DNA of 40,612 nucleotides from an uncultured Silvanigrella sp. (GTDB lineage Bacteria > Bdellovibrionota_B > Oligoflexia > Silvanigrellales > Silvanigrellaceae), in NCBI GenBank assembly GCA_903932045.1, contig CAIZES010000313.1:1-40612 (forward strand), read 5' to 3'. Of this stretch, positions 26,346 to 33,921 are shown one piece after another (the first letter of the stretch is position 1; each line of letters begins with the position of its first letter). Position numbers and translations under genes: made by a program. The notes below the pieces were generated by a model, which was given only the letters and a program-made list of their open reading frames with translations, was not told where the DNA came from and did no database searches.

Positions 26346-27884
26346 TTAAAGCGGTTCGTAAAGAATGATATCGTCGTCATCGCGCCCTTTTACCGCCTCG
26401 TTGAGACGAACCCGGTCGCTGCGATAGGCTATTTGTGCGATGCGAAAACCAATGTGGATATAAGGAACTTCAGAAAAAATAGCTCGGGAGAGCTTCTGAT
26501 AGAAGGCCGGCAAGTCCTCAAGTCTCACGAGTTTGCGCCCCTCTTCCAAAAGTTCCATTACCACTGGCCGTTGAATCATCGGAGAAGAAATCGCGCCTTC
26601 CTTACCAAGAAGATGGTAAATCCCATCGGGATCTCCAGATGCCACGCTAAAACCACTATGAAGAATATCAGCCTCATAGGTTTTGTAATAGACGTTTCTA
26701 GTTTCCTTGGGGTCAAAGTACCCGCTGCGTTCAGCAAGATGCAGCCCTAGTCCTTTGAGAATATCAACGAGAACTGGAGACTGGTTTGACATAACGTATA
26801 TTGGGTTCTTAGCTGTTGCAGCAACTAGCTCAGGAATAAACATAGCACCTTGCGCAGCTAGGGAGACAGCCTCAGGGTCCGCAAGTCGGCCGGCCTGTAG
26901 TGGCATAAAAGATTGCGGCTCAACCCGAAACGATCCGGAATTTTTCCGAATGCGAGATAATCCAGAAAAGTCGCGGCCGTATACCAGAGCTTGAAGCGCG
27001 AGGCGCATTTTAGGGTCAGAAAACAATCGGCCAGGCAAACCATTTATGCTAAGCGTTTCGTGCGCTGACTCAAGCCCCGCAAAACATTTTATGTCTCCTT
27101 CGTCACCACAGAGGGGTTCGACGCTCCGGCCAAAATCGTGATAGGCATCGATAGCTCCACTCTTGAGAGCTTCCGATGCTTCCGTGATAGGAACTCTCGT
27201 AATAGTCGCGAAACCAAAACTGGCGCGCGTTGGGGAGTGTGGGTTTCGCTCAAGCTTAACTAAATCTTCGGAGTGCGAAACGAACCGAAATGGACCCGTG
27301 CCAAGATCGTGGCCATCCTTGATAAGAACCGCCGAGTATCGAATTCCCGCGAGGTTTTCGAGCGCCATCCGAAACGGAGTTTTAAATTCCACCTGCAAAG
27401 TCTCAGCATCGAGAACCTTTACGCCACTCAAGATTCGCGTCTCTTGAAACGCTTCAGAGCCAACAACTTTGTAAAGCACATCGGCAAGACTGCTGTTTGC
27501 TGATTTTGGTGTTAGAGCAAGGCCATGTTCCCAAGCACTCTTGAAGTGGTGAGCAGAGAGCGGAGTGCCATCTGAAAAACGGCGTGAAGTGTCGATCTTG
27601 AACGTGAAAATGCGACGATCGTCGGAAACATCCCAAGAGCGTGCTGCTGCTGGCCGCAATGTTCCACGGCTCGTCAGTCTTGCAAGAGGCTCATATACAT
27701 TTCCAAGAATCACGTCAGCAAAGATTGTGTGTTGGAGGGCCGGCTTAAGGTCACCCCAAGAAGCCGGAAATCCGATAGTGATTGATCTTTCGCTTTCTCG
27801 TCCATGGCACATTCTTAGCCCCCAAAATGCAATAGCTGCTGCCAGCGCAAGTATGACTATCCCATGCTTAAAAGAAAACCCCAT
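26346..27884 (-). CDS. Family 5 extracellular solute (peptide)-binding protein, orphan
   Basis: About 512 residues. An N-terminal hydrophobic export signal (GIVILALAAAIAFWG) precedes an SBP_bac_5 fold: PALQHTIFADVILGNVYEPL, WDVSDDRRIFTFKID, SDGTPLSAHHFKSAWE, DLGTGPFRFVSH, and a long C-terminal lobe (VPYIHIGFRIA). Relatives bind oligopeptides or nickel for ABC importers. Here no permease or ATPase gene is adjacent, so it is a receptor candidate rather than a transporter part. The start is ATG at 27884, or a TTG at 27890 that overlaps the peptide gene's TGA. It is directly downstream of the 51-residue peptide gene and directly upstream of the histidine kinase. Confidence 0.88.
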   Translation of the reverse strand: MGFSFKHGIVILALAAAIAFWGLRMCHGRESERSITIGFPASWGDLKPALQHTIFADVILGNVYEPLARLTSRGTLRPAAARSWDVSDDRRIFTFKIDTSRRFSDGTPLSAHHFKSAWEHGLALTPKSANSSLADVLYKVVGSEAFQETRILSGVKVLDAETLQVEFKTPFRMALENLAGIRYSAVLIKDGHDLGTGPFRFVSHSEDLVKLERNPHSPTRASFGFATITRVPITEASEALKSGAIDAYHDFGRSVEPLCGDEGDIKCFAGLESAHETLSINGLPGRLFSDPKMRLALQALVYGRDFSGLSRIRKNSGSFRVEPQSFMPLQAGRLADPEAVSLAAQGAMFIPELVAATAKNPIYVMSNQSPVLVDILKGLGLHLAERSGYFDPKETRNVYYKTYEADILHSGFSVASGDPDGIYHLLGKEGAISSPMIQRPVVMELLEEGRKLVRLEDLPAFYQKLSRAIFSEVPYIHIGFRIAQIAYRSDRVRLNEAVKGRDDDDIILYEPL

Positions 27885-27886
27885 GT

Positions 27887-28042
27887 TCAATCACCACTCG
27901 TTCCGCCGCCCGGCCCACGAGCCACGTGGATTTTATCGTTCGAACCGCTCTCGGTCATCAGAGCTGTTTGTGCCGCAAAGGCAATGCCGGCCAAGGGAAG
28001 AACCGCAAGAAATCGGAGAAACAAAATCTTCATAGAACGCAT
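27887..28042 (-). CDS. 51-residue secreted peptide, candidate radical SAM substrate
   Basis: The ATG at 28042 has an ideal ribosome site (AAGGAGG, five bases spacing), which argues strongly that this small frame is translated. The longer frame to 28171 lies inside the radical SAM gene and is not needed. Residues 1-23 are a typical Sec signal (MKILFLRFLAVLPLAGIAFA), with cleavage expected near AFA-AQ. The remaining roughly 28 residues (AQTALMTESGSNDKIHVARG and PGGGTSGD) are hydrophilic with a glycine-rich end and have no cysteine. It begins 19 bp after the radical SAM/SPASM stop and overlaps or touches the binding-protein start. Enzyme-precursor pairing suggests a ribosomally made, modified peptide; this is inference. 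Confidence 0.72.
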   Translation of the reverse strand: MRSMKILFLRFLAVLPLAGIAFAAQTALMTESGSNDKIHVARGPGGGTSGD

Positions 28043-28061
28043 AAAAACCTCCTTGAAAAAT

Positions 28062-29144
28062 TTACAACCAACAACCAGGGTCTTTTGTAAAGTACGATCC
28101 CGTTTTTGCGAAAGCCACATTTCTATCGCCGCCGCACTTACGAAAATGAGCGCAATTTGCGCAACCATCAATCTTTCCTGCCCGCAGGCCTACCATGGGT
28201 TCATGGCGCAGAAAAGGCTTTTCTAAACCTTCGGACAAAACATTACCCAAAACCGTAGGCGTGCGACTCGAAACCTTCAAGTTTCCAGAAGGGTCGACAA
28301 CAATTCCTTGAAACCCAATATATTGCGGGGCTCCAAGGGTTGAGTCGATAATGTTGAACAAAGGTTTCGCTGTGTTCGTGGGGACGCCGATTGTTCGCGA
28401 AGAGTCTAAAATCGCTACAAGCGCGGATCGTAATGCCTCGCCTTCCATTGGGCCGTCTGCATCACGAGCCATTAATTCGGCGGCGTTGCCTACTGCCACC
28501 ATACGAGTAAAATTCATTTCGGTAGCGCCAAGTGATTTTGCAAGCGCAAAAAAAGAGGGAATAAACTTGGCGGTTCTCTTTGACAGCACCGCTTGGAAAG
28601 AAAAGGGGACGCCGCGCAATCGAAGATACCCAACTCCTGCAACAGATCGTTCGAATGAGCCCTCACCTCGAACGCAGTCGTGTGTTGCGGCATCCACACC
28701 ATCGAATGATATTTGAAAGCGCACGCCATCGAGACGTTTACCTTCGAAAAGTTGCGGGCCAATAAGGGTTCCGTTTGAGAGAACAGCGATGGAACACCCA
28801 GGCCAACGCGTTCTCACGACATCAAGCATGGAGAAAAAGTGTTCGCTTAACAATGGTTCGCCGCCACAAAAAAGAATTGATGGTTCTTTGCCGAGCCGAA
28901 CACGAAGAGCGTCGTATTTGTCAAGCACTTGCATCCACTGGTCGTATGACATCTCGTTCGTTCGCAGATGTTTATCGTGGTAACAATGGGTACAGCGAAG
29001 GTTGCAGGCGTGGGTAAGATCGAGTTGAATCGAGAGCGTCTGAGGCACGTTCATTTTACCAATCAACATGCGCACAAATCTGAACCGAATCGTTGATAAC
29101 ATTTCGAAGATCTTCCCAAACACGCAGCCGCCTCCTGCTATCAT
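28062..29144 (-). CDS. Radical SAM/SPASM-type peptide-modifying enzyme candidate
   Basis: A 360-residue enzyme with the canonical CNLRCTHC cluster motif (cysteines 47, 51 and 54), GGEPLL, LSNGTLI and ISFDGVD, all standard for radical SAM. The C-terminal region is SPASM-like: DPSGNLKVSSRTPTVLGNV, then CANCAHFRKCGGDR and DPGCW. Compared with full SPASM domains the first cysteine (in KVSS) and the one after CGG appear replaced, so only four auxiliary cysteines remain. A GTG at 29123 directly after GGAGG is an attractive alternative start that would give 353 residues. It is followed by the 51-residue secreted peptide, its likely substrate. The gap to the upstream ATPase is 6 bp. Confidence 0.88.
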   Translation of the reverse strand: MIAGGGCVFGKIFEMLSTIRFRFVRMLIGKMNVPQTLSIQLDLTHACNLRCTHCYHDKHLRTNEMSYDQWMQVLDKYDALRVRLGKEPSILFCGGEPLLSEHFFSMLDVVRTRWPGCSIAVLSNGTLIGPQLFEGKRLDGVRFQISFDGVDAATHDCVRGEGSFERSVAGVGYLRLRGVPFSFQAVLSKRTAKFIPSFFALAKSLGATEMNFTRMVAVGNAAELMARDADGPMEGEALRSALVAILDSSRTIGVPTNTAKPLFNIIDSTLGAPQYIGFQGIVVDPSGNLKVSSRTPTVLGNVLSEGLEKPFLRHEPMVGLRAGKIDGCANCAHFRKCGGDRNVAFAKTGSYFTKDPGCWL

Positions 29145-29150
29145 TAATTC

Positions 29151-30161
29151 TCAATTAAGGTTCTGCGATCTTGGTTCATGAAGCGTAGCGAGCGAATACT
29201 GCGCAGCGGCGTCCTTAATGACAACCCCAGCTTGAAGAAGTTCATCAATAGTACGCACAAGCGTCTCATTTTTCATCCGGATACGATCGCGAAGATCTGT
29301 TTTTGACGCACTTCCAAGTTCACGCAAGCCTTCGACTACGCGATCCCTATTCGACTGCGCCCGAGGCTTGCTAGGCGCGGGTTTCATTTCATTATTAGAC
29401 ACGTCATCAACGTTGTCGACAACTTTAAGCACTGCGCTCGGTGCGGATGGTTCCAATTTAAGGTGAAGCTGAATGTCGGACTCTTCGTCTCGGTGTTCGG
29501 TGGTGAGGCGCACGCCATCCTTGGTTTTCGATATAAAAAGAAACGATTCTCCCCAACCATAAAGGTCGGATGAGCCACGAAGGCTTTGGCCGTCTGTGGT
29601 GCCACTCGCTGAATCTTTGCGAGTGTGGTGAACAACCAGAATAGCGCAGCAATACTTTTGCTGCATGGCAGTCAGAAAATTTAGCACAGGCGAAATGGCG
29701 GCGCTGGCGTTTTCGTCACCATCAAAGAGGCGACGCAAGGGGTCGATAATTACGAGGTCGGGTTTGTCTTTTTTCAGGGTGTTTTCAAACCTGCTTTGAG
29801 CGGCGGGTTGATCCAGTATAAGTCGATTTGATTGATCCATAACAGACAGCTCGATCTCGTCGAGGGATGCACCCCTAGCGTTGGCAATGCCCTCGATGCG
29901 GCTTCGCAGCCTCTCTGGCCGGCCCTCGCCTGGAACGTAAAGAACCCTGCCTTTCATGGCGCCGAAACGACCAAGGCACTCTGAACCTGACGCCACAGAT
30001 ACAGCCATATCTAGGCATAGCCAAGTTTTGTAACTCTTGGGTGGGGCAGCCAAAATGCCAATAGCCGATCGTGGCCATAGCTGGTCGATAAGCCACACGT
30101 TATCCGCCTTCATCGCAGGCAGTTGCGAACACGGCGTTATGGTAAAACATTCACTAGTCAT
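29151..30161 (-). CDS. RepA-like AAA/RecA-fold ATPase
   Basis: A 336-residue RecA-fold ATPase of the AAA_25/RepA helicase type. Walker A is ILAAPPKSYKTWL (residues 36-48). Walker B is DLVIIDPLRRLF. A HHTRKD sensor segment is followed by SLRGSSDLYGWGESF. The C-terminal 70 residues resemble a winged helix (ASKTDLRDRIRMKNETLVRT, VVIKDAA), often used for origin or DNA binding. Such proteins are replication helicases or loaders of plasmids and integrative elements. AGGAG precedes the ATG at 30161. Only 6 bp separate it from the radical SAM gene, so the peptide cluster is probably carried by the same transcript. Confidence 0.87.
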   Translation of the reverse strand: MTSECFTITPCSQLPAMKADNVWLIDQLWPRSAIGILAAPPKSYKTWLCLDMAVSVASGSECLGRFGAMKGRVLYVPGEGRPERLRSRIEGIANARGASLDEIELSVMDQSNRLILDQPAAQSRFENTLKKDKPDLVIIDPLRRLFDGDENASAAISPVLNFLTAMQQKYCCAILVVHHTRKDSASGTTDGQSLRGSSDLYGWGESFLFISKTKDGVRLTTEHRDEESDIQLHLKLEPSAPSAVLKVVDNVDDVSNNEMKPAPSKPRAQSNRDRVVEGLRELGSASKTDLRDRIRMKNETLVRTIDELLQAGVVIKDAAAQYSLATLHEPRSQNLN

Positions 30162-30338
30162 GCGTTACTCCTATCCGAGCTTGACCCACGGCACGTGATT
30201 TAGAAGATTTGGCACAAAAACGCAATCAAAATTAGCATTCCCAAATTCCCGTTCCTTTGCCTCCTAGAGATTTTGCGGATGGGAACGGGGGAACGCCGGA
30301 GCCACGGTCAGAACTTTGCGTTCCGATTTAGGCTGTAT

Positions 30339-30443
30339 TTGTGAATATCGATGATGGCGCGTGCGTTGATGTTCATATGGCAACTGCGACCAATAAAAGA
30401 AGAGATTGAGTTCATAAATGCACGCAACAATCGTATTCACAAA
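30339..30443. repeat. About 105-bp imperfect inverted repeat
   Basis: TTTGTGAATA at 30339-30348 is matched by TATTCACAAA at 30434-30443. Pairing continues inward with gaps (ATCGAT against ATCG, CGTGCGTTGATG against CATAAATGCACG), giving arms of about 30 bp. It could fold as a cruciform, mark the ends of a tiny element, or serve as an origin. Confidence 0.6.
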
Positions 30444-30651
30444 CCATCGCGTCTACGGACAATCTCAACGAAACATTGATTCGAACGAGAAATTTTCGGG
30501 CTGACCACAGCGTTCACACGTTCGACCCCATCAACAAAAGTCGCAAAACTCTGAAGGTTTCGTTCGATATCACTTTTGCAACTTTCATTGACTGGCTTAT
30601 AAGTGCTGTTCGGATTAAAGCGCGGTGCACTTTTGCATGTGTTTATTCACT

Positions 30652-30680
30652 AGCCATATGTCCTGTGAATATGCTATACT
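30652..30680 (+). promoter_or_regulatory. Extended -10 promoter of the small basic protein gene
   Basis: TGCTATACT at 30672-30680 is an almost ideal extended -10 element. The -35 region (30652-30657, AGCCAT) is poor, as is common with extended -10 promoters. The leader would be about 58 nt. Confidence 0.55.
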
Positions 30681-30744
30681 TTTCATATAATCCAATCGAA
30701 CGAATCTGATTGTCACCAGCTAAATTCCAATTATGAGGTACATT

Positions 30745-31116
30745 ATGCCTGATTCATATAAAGAATACTCCGGAATGGAGATTATGCTTCACGCAGAACG
30801 GGAGTCGCTCAAACGAAATGCGACAAACGAAAGAGTTAGGAACTGGAGCCGATACCATCGATTTTTGGAAGGAACGCTTCATAAGAACGAGCCACAAGTC
30901 TATGTGAAAGGTTTCCACCCAACGTTCCGCCAATACCTTACCTGGATGAAGGAGCATGAGGGATGGAGCCACTGCAAGATTACAAGAACACACCCACTCT
31001 GGATTGAGGGCACAAAAATCTCCGACTACCCGATGAACAGATTTTATGCAGAGGCCAACAAGCGACGCAGGGAGATCGGAAAGGCTAACGCTAAGAAGAA
31101 ACGCTTAGGGCTGTGA
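30745..31116 (+). CDS. Small basic protein of unknown function
   Basis: A 123-residue protein, unrecognised. It is strongly basic (KRRREIGKANAKKKRLGL at the end) and Trp/Tyr/His-rich in the middle (NWSRYHRFLEG, FRQYLTWMKEHEGWSHCKI). This suggests nucleic-acid binding but shows no classical HTH. The ATG at 30745 follows GAGGT at normal spacing. An ATG four codons earlier (30733) overlaps that ribosome site and is less likely. It is a single-gene unit with its own promoter, divergent from the ATPase gene. Confidence 0.6.
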   Translation: MPDSYKEYSGMEIMLHAERESLKRNATNERVRNWSRYHRFLEGTLHKNEPQVYVKGFHPTFRQYLTWMKEHEGWSHCKITRTHPLWIEGTKISDYPMNRFYAEANKRRREIGKANAKKKRLGL

Positions 31117-31180
31117 TTGAGTGCACTTTTGCACTGTACGAAGTTTCATGCTCTAACTTAAAACAGAACTCACCTAACGC

Positions 31181-31297
31181 TTACGCTCTCTCAGCAATCT
31201 TTGCTACATATGTCGGCAGCAGTTTAACAAAAATCACATCAACGGTAGCGATGTTGTTGTTCATTTCTTCCTCGAATTCCTTAATCAAAACAGTCAT
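31181..31297 (-). CDS. Possible 38-residue protein or gene remnant
   Basis: A short minus-strand frame reads MTVLIKEFEEEMNNNIATVD then VIFVKLLPTYVAKIAERA. Its amphipathic, coding-like composition is unusual for chance. The frame is open for 16 further codons upstream. No ribosome site is seen, so it may be the tail of a decayed gene downstream of the 31350-31616 gene. Confidence 0.25.
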   Translation of the reverse strand: MTVLIKEFEEEMNNNIATVDVIFVKLLPTYVAKIAERA

Positions 31298-31349
31298 ATC
31301 TGAATCAGAAAACAAGCCATAAAGCAATGTTTTCGGTCCGCATGATCAA

Positions 31350-31616
31350 TTACTCAGTGCTCTTGGAGTAACCCATAATAGCAAGACGCTCTTCAAATTT
31401 TGCACGGTATTCAGGGTAGATTTTTTCGAAATCTTCAAGAAGCAAGTCTACCCTTTCCTCAGCTTTTCGCTCTATTTCCGCAAATGCGGCCTGCACCTCG
31501 GGATAAGCGAGAAAGCGCTCAAGCAGAAGATCCATCTCGGCTGTTGAACAGTGCGGTCCAAAAATCTGGCGCAATGAATTTGGAACCACGACTCTAGGAC
31601 TGTTTTGAAACCCCAT
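31350..31616 (-). CDS. Small acidic helical protein, unknown
   Basis: 88 residues, unrecognised. The last 60 residues look like one long amphipathic helix or coiled coil (EVQAAFAEIERKAEERVDLL, LEDFEKIYPEYRAKFEERLA). GGAGG stands nine bases before the ATG at 31616. It overlaps the end of the upstream gene by 23 bp, so the three small genes at 31350-32168 form one operon. No homology-based role can be given; adaptor, immunity or phage-like small proteins are all possible. Confidence 0.65.
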   Translation of the reverse strand: MGFQNSPRVVVPNSLRQIFGPHCSTAEMDLLLERFLAYPEVQAAFAEIERKAEERVDLLLEDFEKIYPEYRAKFEERLAIMGYSKSTE

Positions 31617-31878
31617 CGTCTGAATCCTCCTTCAATAGTTCTTCTCTTCCGCTCTCAATAAGCACACGGCTGAAGTAGATGTCCACGATTTCGCCCAACG
31701 AATCCAACATTGCTCCCACGTCATTATCAAAGCGCATTAGGGCATCCACCGTGAGCGGATCATTCCGCATTTCGGCCATCACCAGTCTTCCCTCGGCTTC
31801 GATGATTCCGTCTGGAGAGAGTGCGGCTTGAGCATCGACATACCGCTTCCAGTCGAAGTATTTCGGTTCATAATCCAT
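31594..31878 (-). CDS. Small acidic protein, unknown
   Basis: 94 residues, unrecognised, acidic and helical (AEGRLVMAEMRNDPLTVDAL, FDNDVGAMLDSLGEIVDIYF). GGAG lies six bases before the ATG at 31878. It is the middle gene of the three-gene operon. The tail (EELLKEDSDDGVSKQS) overlaps the ribosome site and start of the next gene, implying translational coupling. Confidence 0.65.
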   Translation of the reverse strand: MDYEPKYFDWKRYVDAQAALSPDGIIEAEGRLVMAEMRNDPLTVDALMRFDNDVGAMLDSLGEIVDIYFSRVLIESGREELLKEDSDDGVSKQS

Positions 31879-31916
31879 AGAGAGCTCCTTTTTTACGGGC
31901 CGAAATGTTCACGAAG

Positions 31917-32168
31917 TCAGCCCCGGTGCACACGCACCACAGCATTGACGCCTTTTGCCATTAACCCTGAACTTATTTGCTCCGTGAGCGGTTCAATAAC
32001 AGAATTAAATACGCCATCCTCAATGGCGGCATCGACTTCTGCATGCGCCAATCCGCGGAGTATCGGCACCCAAGAGGTGAGCCAGCCGACAAATTGGCCC
32101 TTTTCCTTAGAAATCACTTCACTATAATCGCAGACGACAACGTCAATGGTAATGCGAATCTTGGGCAT
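31917..32168 (-). CDS. Small protein, unknown, first of a three-gene operon
   Basis: 83 residues from ATG 32168, which is preceded by GGAG; the longer frame to 32273 lacks a ribosome site. It opens with a beta strand (KIRITIDVVVCDYSEVI), a Trp-containing segment (GQFVGWLTSWVPILRGLAHA), and ends on a basic strand (GVNAVVRVHRG). No signal peptide and no family recognised. It is followed 38 bp later by the second small gene. Confidence 0.6.
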   Translation of the reverse strand: MPKIRITIDVVVCDYSEVISKEKGQFVGWLTSWVPILRGLAHAEVDAAIEDGVFNSVIEPLTEQISSGLMAKGVNAVVRVHRG

Positions 32169-32336
32169 TAAACGTATTCTCCAACCTTTATACGGATCAA
32201 AGTTCGCCTTCCCAGCCGCACCTTTCTCAGGAATACGGAAAGGGTGTACTGTCGCAAGTCGTGAAATCCGCACAAAGCATATCTGACACCGCCGCTAATT
32301 ATCTTGAAAATCCACGCAACCATGCTTCACCCATTC

Positions 32337-33071
32337 TTATTCTCGCGGTCGAATTCCAAACGTCTCATTCTCAGCCAACTTTAAGAATTCTTTGGAGGGC
32401 GTATACTCCGAGAGAGCAAATGCAAATCTATATGTCATAGGTTTATCTGCTTTAGTGCAACTATTGGCCATCGAACTCCATGATGAAAGCAACTTTATGT
32501 CTTTCTGAGGGCGCGGGTTCTTAGGTGCTCTAGCGACTCCAGTTTTGCCACTGTACAGATAATCTGCTAACGGTACGATGTAGTGCTCCTCGCCCATTTC
32601 ACTGGCGATATAGCAAGTTCCTTCGCAATTTTCGGTCGTGTATTTGCAGTTTCCAACACCCATTGACGGGCCAGAAAACACCGATACAAACGGTCGACCT
32701 TTCTTCGCATTTTCGATCGTCATGGCTAAAACAGGGCTGGGCAGCATGCCTCGGTATGTTGACTCAAGCGTGAATTTGGCGCCGTCATCAAGTTGAATTG
32801 TCATCGAATTCAGAGAGCAAATGCCTAGGCCAAATGCCGCCGCATTCATGGAGCCGCCACCGATCGAATACTCCTGTTGTTGTCTAAAGCATTGCACAAG
32901 GCTTGGTGTAACGGCAGGAACCCAAGAGCCAACCCGCTTTCCACTTCCAACAGCGTAAATTTCCCATGGACTTTTAGAGGCCCCAGAACATGAAACAAGT
33001 GATATAAGCGCACAGCCACAAATTGCTGCGTTAAATTTACGCAAACAAATCGTATCCATTCTTGAAAACAT
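32337..33071 (-). CDS. Lipoprotein of unknown function
   Basis: A 244-residue exported lipoprotein. The signal segment CGCALISLVSC carries a good lipobox (L-V-S-C) before the mature Cys. Six or more further cysteines in the mature part (CFRQQQ, LGICSLN, GNCKYTTENCEGTCYI) suggest disulfides and a periplasmic or surface location. ATG 33071 has AGGAGG five bases upstream. No family is recognised. It resembles the small lipoprotein gene that precedes it in having Cys-rich extracytoplasmic content. Confidence 0.7.
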   Translation of the reverse strand: MFSRMDTICLRKFNAAICGCALISLVSCSGASKSPWEIYAVGSGKRVGSWVPAVTPSLVQCFRQQQEYSIGGGSMNAAAFGLGICSLNSMTIQLDDGAKFTLESTYRGMLPSPVLAMTIENAKKGRPFVSVFSGPSMGVGNCKYTTENCEGTCYIASEMGEEHYIVPLADYLYSGKTGVARAPKNPRPQKDIKLLSSWSSMANSCTKADKPMTYRFAFALSEYTPSKEFLKLAENETFGIRPRE

Positions 33072-33132
33072 AAACACCTCCTAGTGGTTTCTAAAACAAT
33101 CAACTTTGAAACATTAAGTCACTACTATTACA

Positions 33133-33420
33133 TCACGGCCGCACCTCTCTTTTAAGTTCGCACTTAGTTGAAATTTCCGTTAGGGTGATCCATCCGTAGT
33201 CGGTAAGCTTTGATGTTTCGATCCAATTGCACTTACTATTGGCGTCGCTCATGTTGATGAGCAATTCCCCAACGGCAATTTCCGGGTAAAGCGTTCTCGC
33301 TGGTCCAGTCAAATCGAGCACGTAATATTCCTTTCCATCGTTTTTGACCTCGGTGCGAAAACTCGGCAAAGAGGTGCAACTTGCAATTAGCAGCGATATG
33401 GCAGCAAATGCGAGTTTCAT
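33133..33420 (-). CDS. Small lipoprotein of unknown function
   Basis: 95 residues from ATG 33420, which has AGGAG seven bases upstream. The signal segment AFAAISLLIASC ends in a standard lipobox (I-A-S-C). The mature part is about 77 residues with two cysteines (SKCNWIETSKL, STKCELKREV) and a predicted beta-rich fold. It is unrecognised and lies 61 bp upstream of the larger lipoprotein gene on the same strand. Confidence 0.68.
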   Translation of the reverse strand: MKLAFAAISLLIASCTSLPSFRTEVKNDGKEYYVLDLTGPARTLYPEIAVGELLINMSDANSKCNWIETSKLTDYGWITLTEISTKCELKREVRP

Positions 33421-33595
33421 GTCAGCTCCTAAGTTCACGACCATCAAGAATGCCAACATATGTTATTCGGAAAATTGCCGTTACAGTTTAGTATTAAATT
33501 GGATATTTGACGGATCTGATAAATTTAATTCCGTAGGTATATCTGCGCATTGGCGCCTGCTTATTCAACAGACATCAATGCACAAGCCAAACAAA

Positions 33596-33793
33596 TCATG
33601 TACCGGTTCTTCTGAGAGGTATGACGTTACCATCCACTCCCGTTGACAAGCTCTTGCGAGTAGCAATTTTAGTAACGGCCAAACCCCCTAGAGCGAATAG
33701 CGCACCTTGTAGAAAAATGCCGACTGCAGTGGTTGCCATTGCTTTCGCTGTGTCAACCCACGTTGATTGATTTGATTCAGAAACCTGCACCAT
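33596..33793 (-). CDS. 65-residue single-membrane-helix protein
   Basis: ATG 33793 is preceded by AGGAG at seven bases. The product has a short polar N-terminus, one hydrophobic stretch (MATTAVGIFLQGALFALGGL), and a basic C-terminal tail (TKIATRKSLSTGVDGNVIPL) that should face the cytoplasm. The family is not known. A terminator lies immediately upstream, so it is transcribed separately from the YaaW/EcsC genes. Confidence 0.55.
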   Translation of the reverse strand: MVQVSESNQSTWVDTAKAMATTAVGIFLQGALFALGGLAVTKIATRKSLSTGVDGNVIPLRRTGT

Positions 33794-33815
33794 ATATAAA
33801 CTCCTATTGAACAAA

Positions 33816-33850
33816 GAAAAAAGCAGCGAATCCACCATGGATTCACCGCT
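33816..33850 (-). terminator. Rho-independent terminator of the EcsC-YaaW-YkvA operon
   Basis: On the minus strand AGCGGTGAATCC pairs with GGATTCGCTGCT (12 bp, two G-T wobbles) around the loop ATGGT, followed by TTTTTT. It stands 72 bp after the YkvA remnant. Confidence 0.9.
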
Positions 33851-33921
33851 TCAATCATCTTATACCAATAATGTGTTACTTATTTCGAAGGAGTAAGCAT
33901 TTTGTGTCAATTAGATACTAG

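Larger units (their letters stand above)
30162..30744. other. 583-bp non-coding region with inverted repeats
   Basis: No convincing gene; a 77-codon plus-strand frame here has no ribosome site and overlaps the promoter at 30652. The stretch holds an 8-bp inverted repeat (CCCGTTCC at 30248-30255, GGAACGGG at 30282-30289) and a longer imperfect palindrome at 30339-30443. Its position upstream of a RepA-like gene makes an origin or operator possible. Confidence 0.5.

Noticed and set aside
30476-30709. 77-codon plus-strand frame
   Set aside because: No ribosome site, and it runs through the extended -10 promoter of the next gene.
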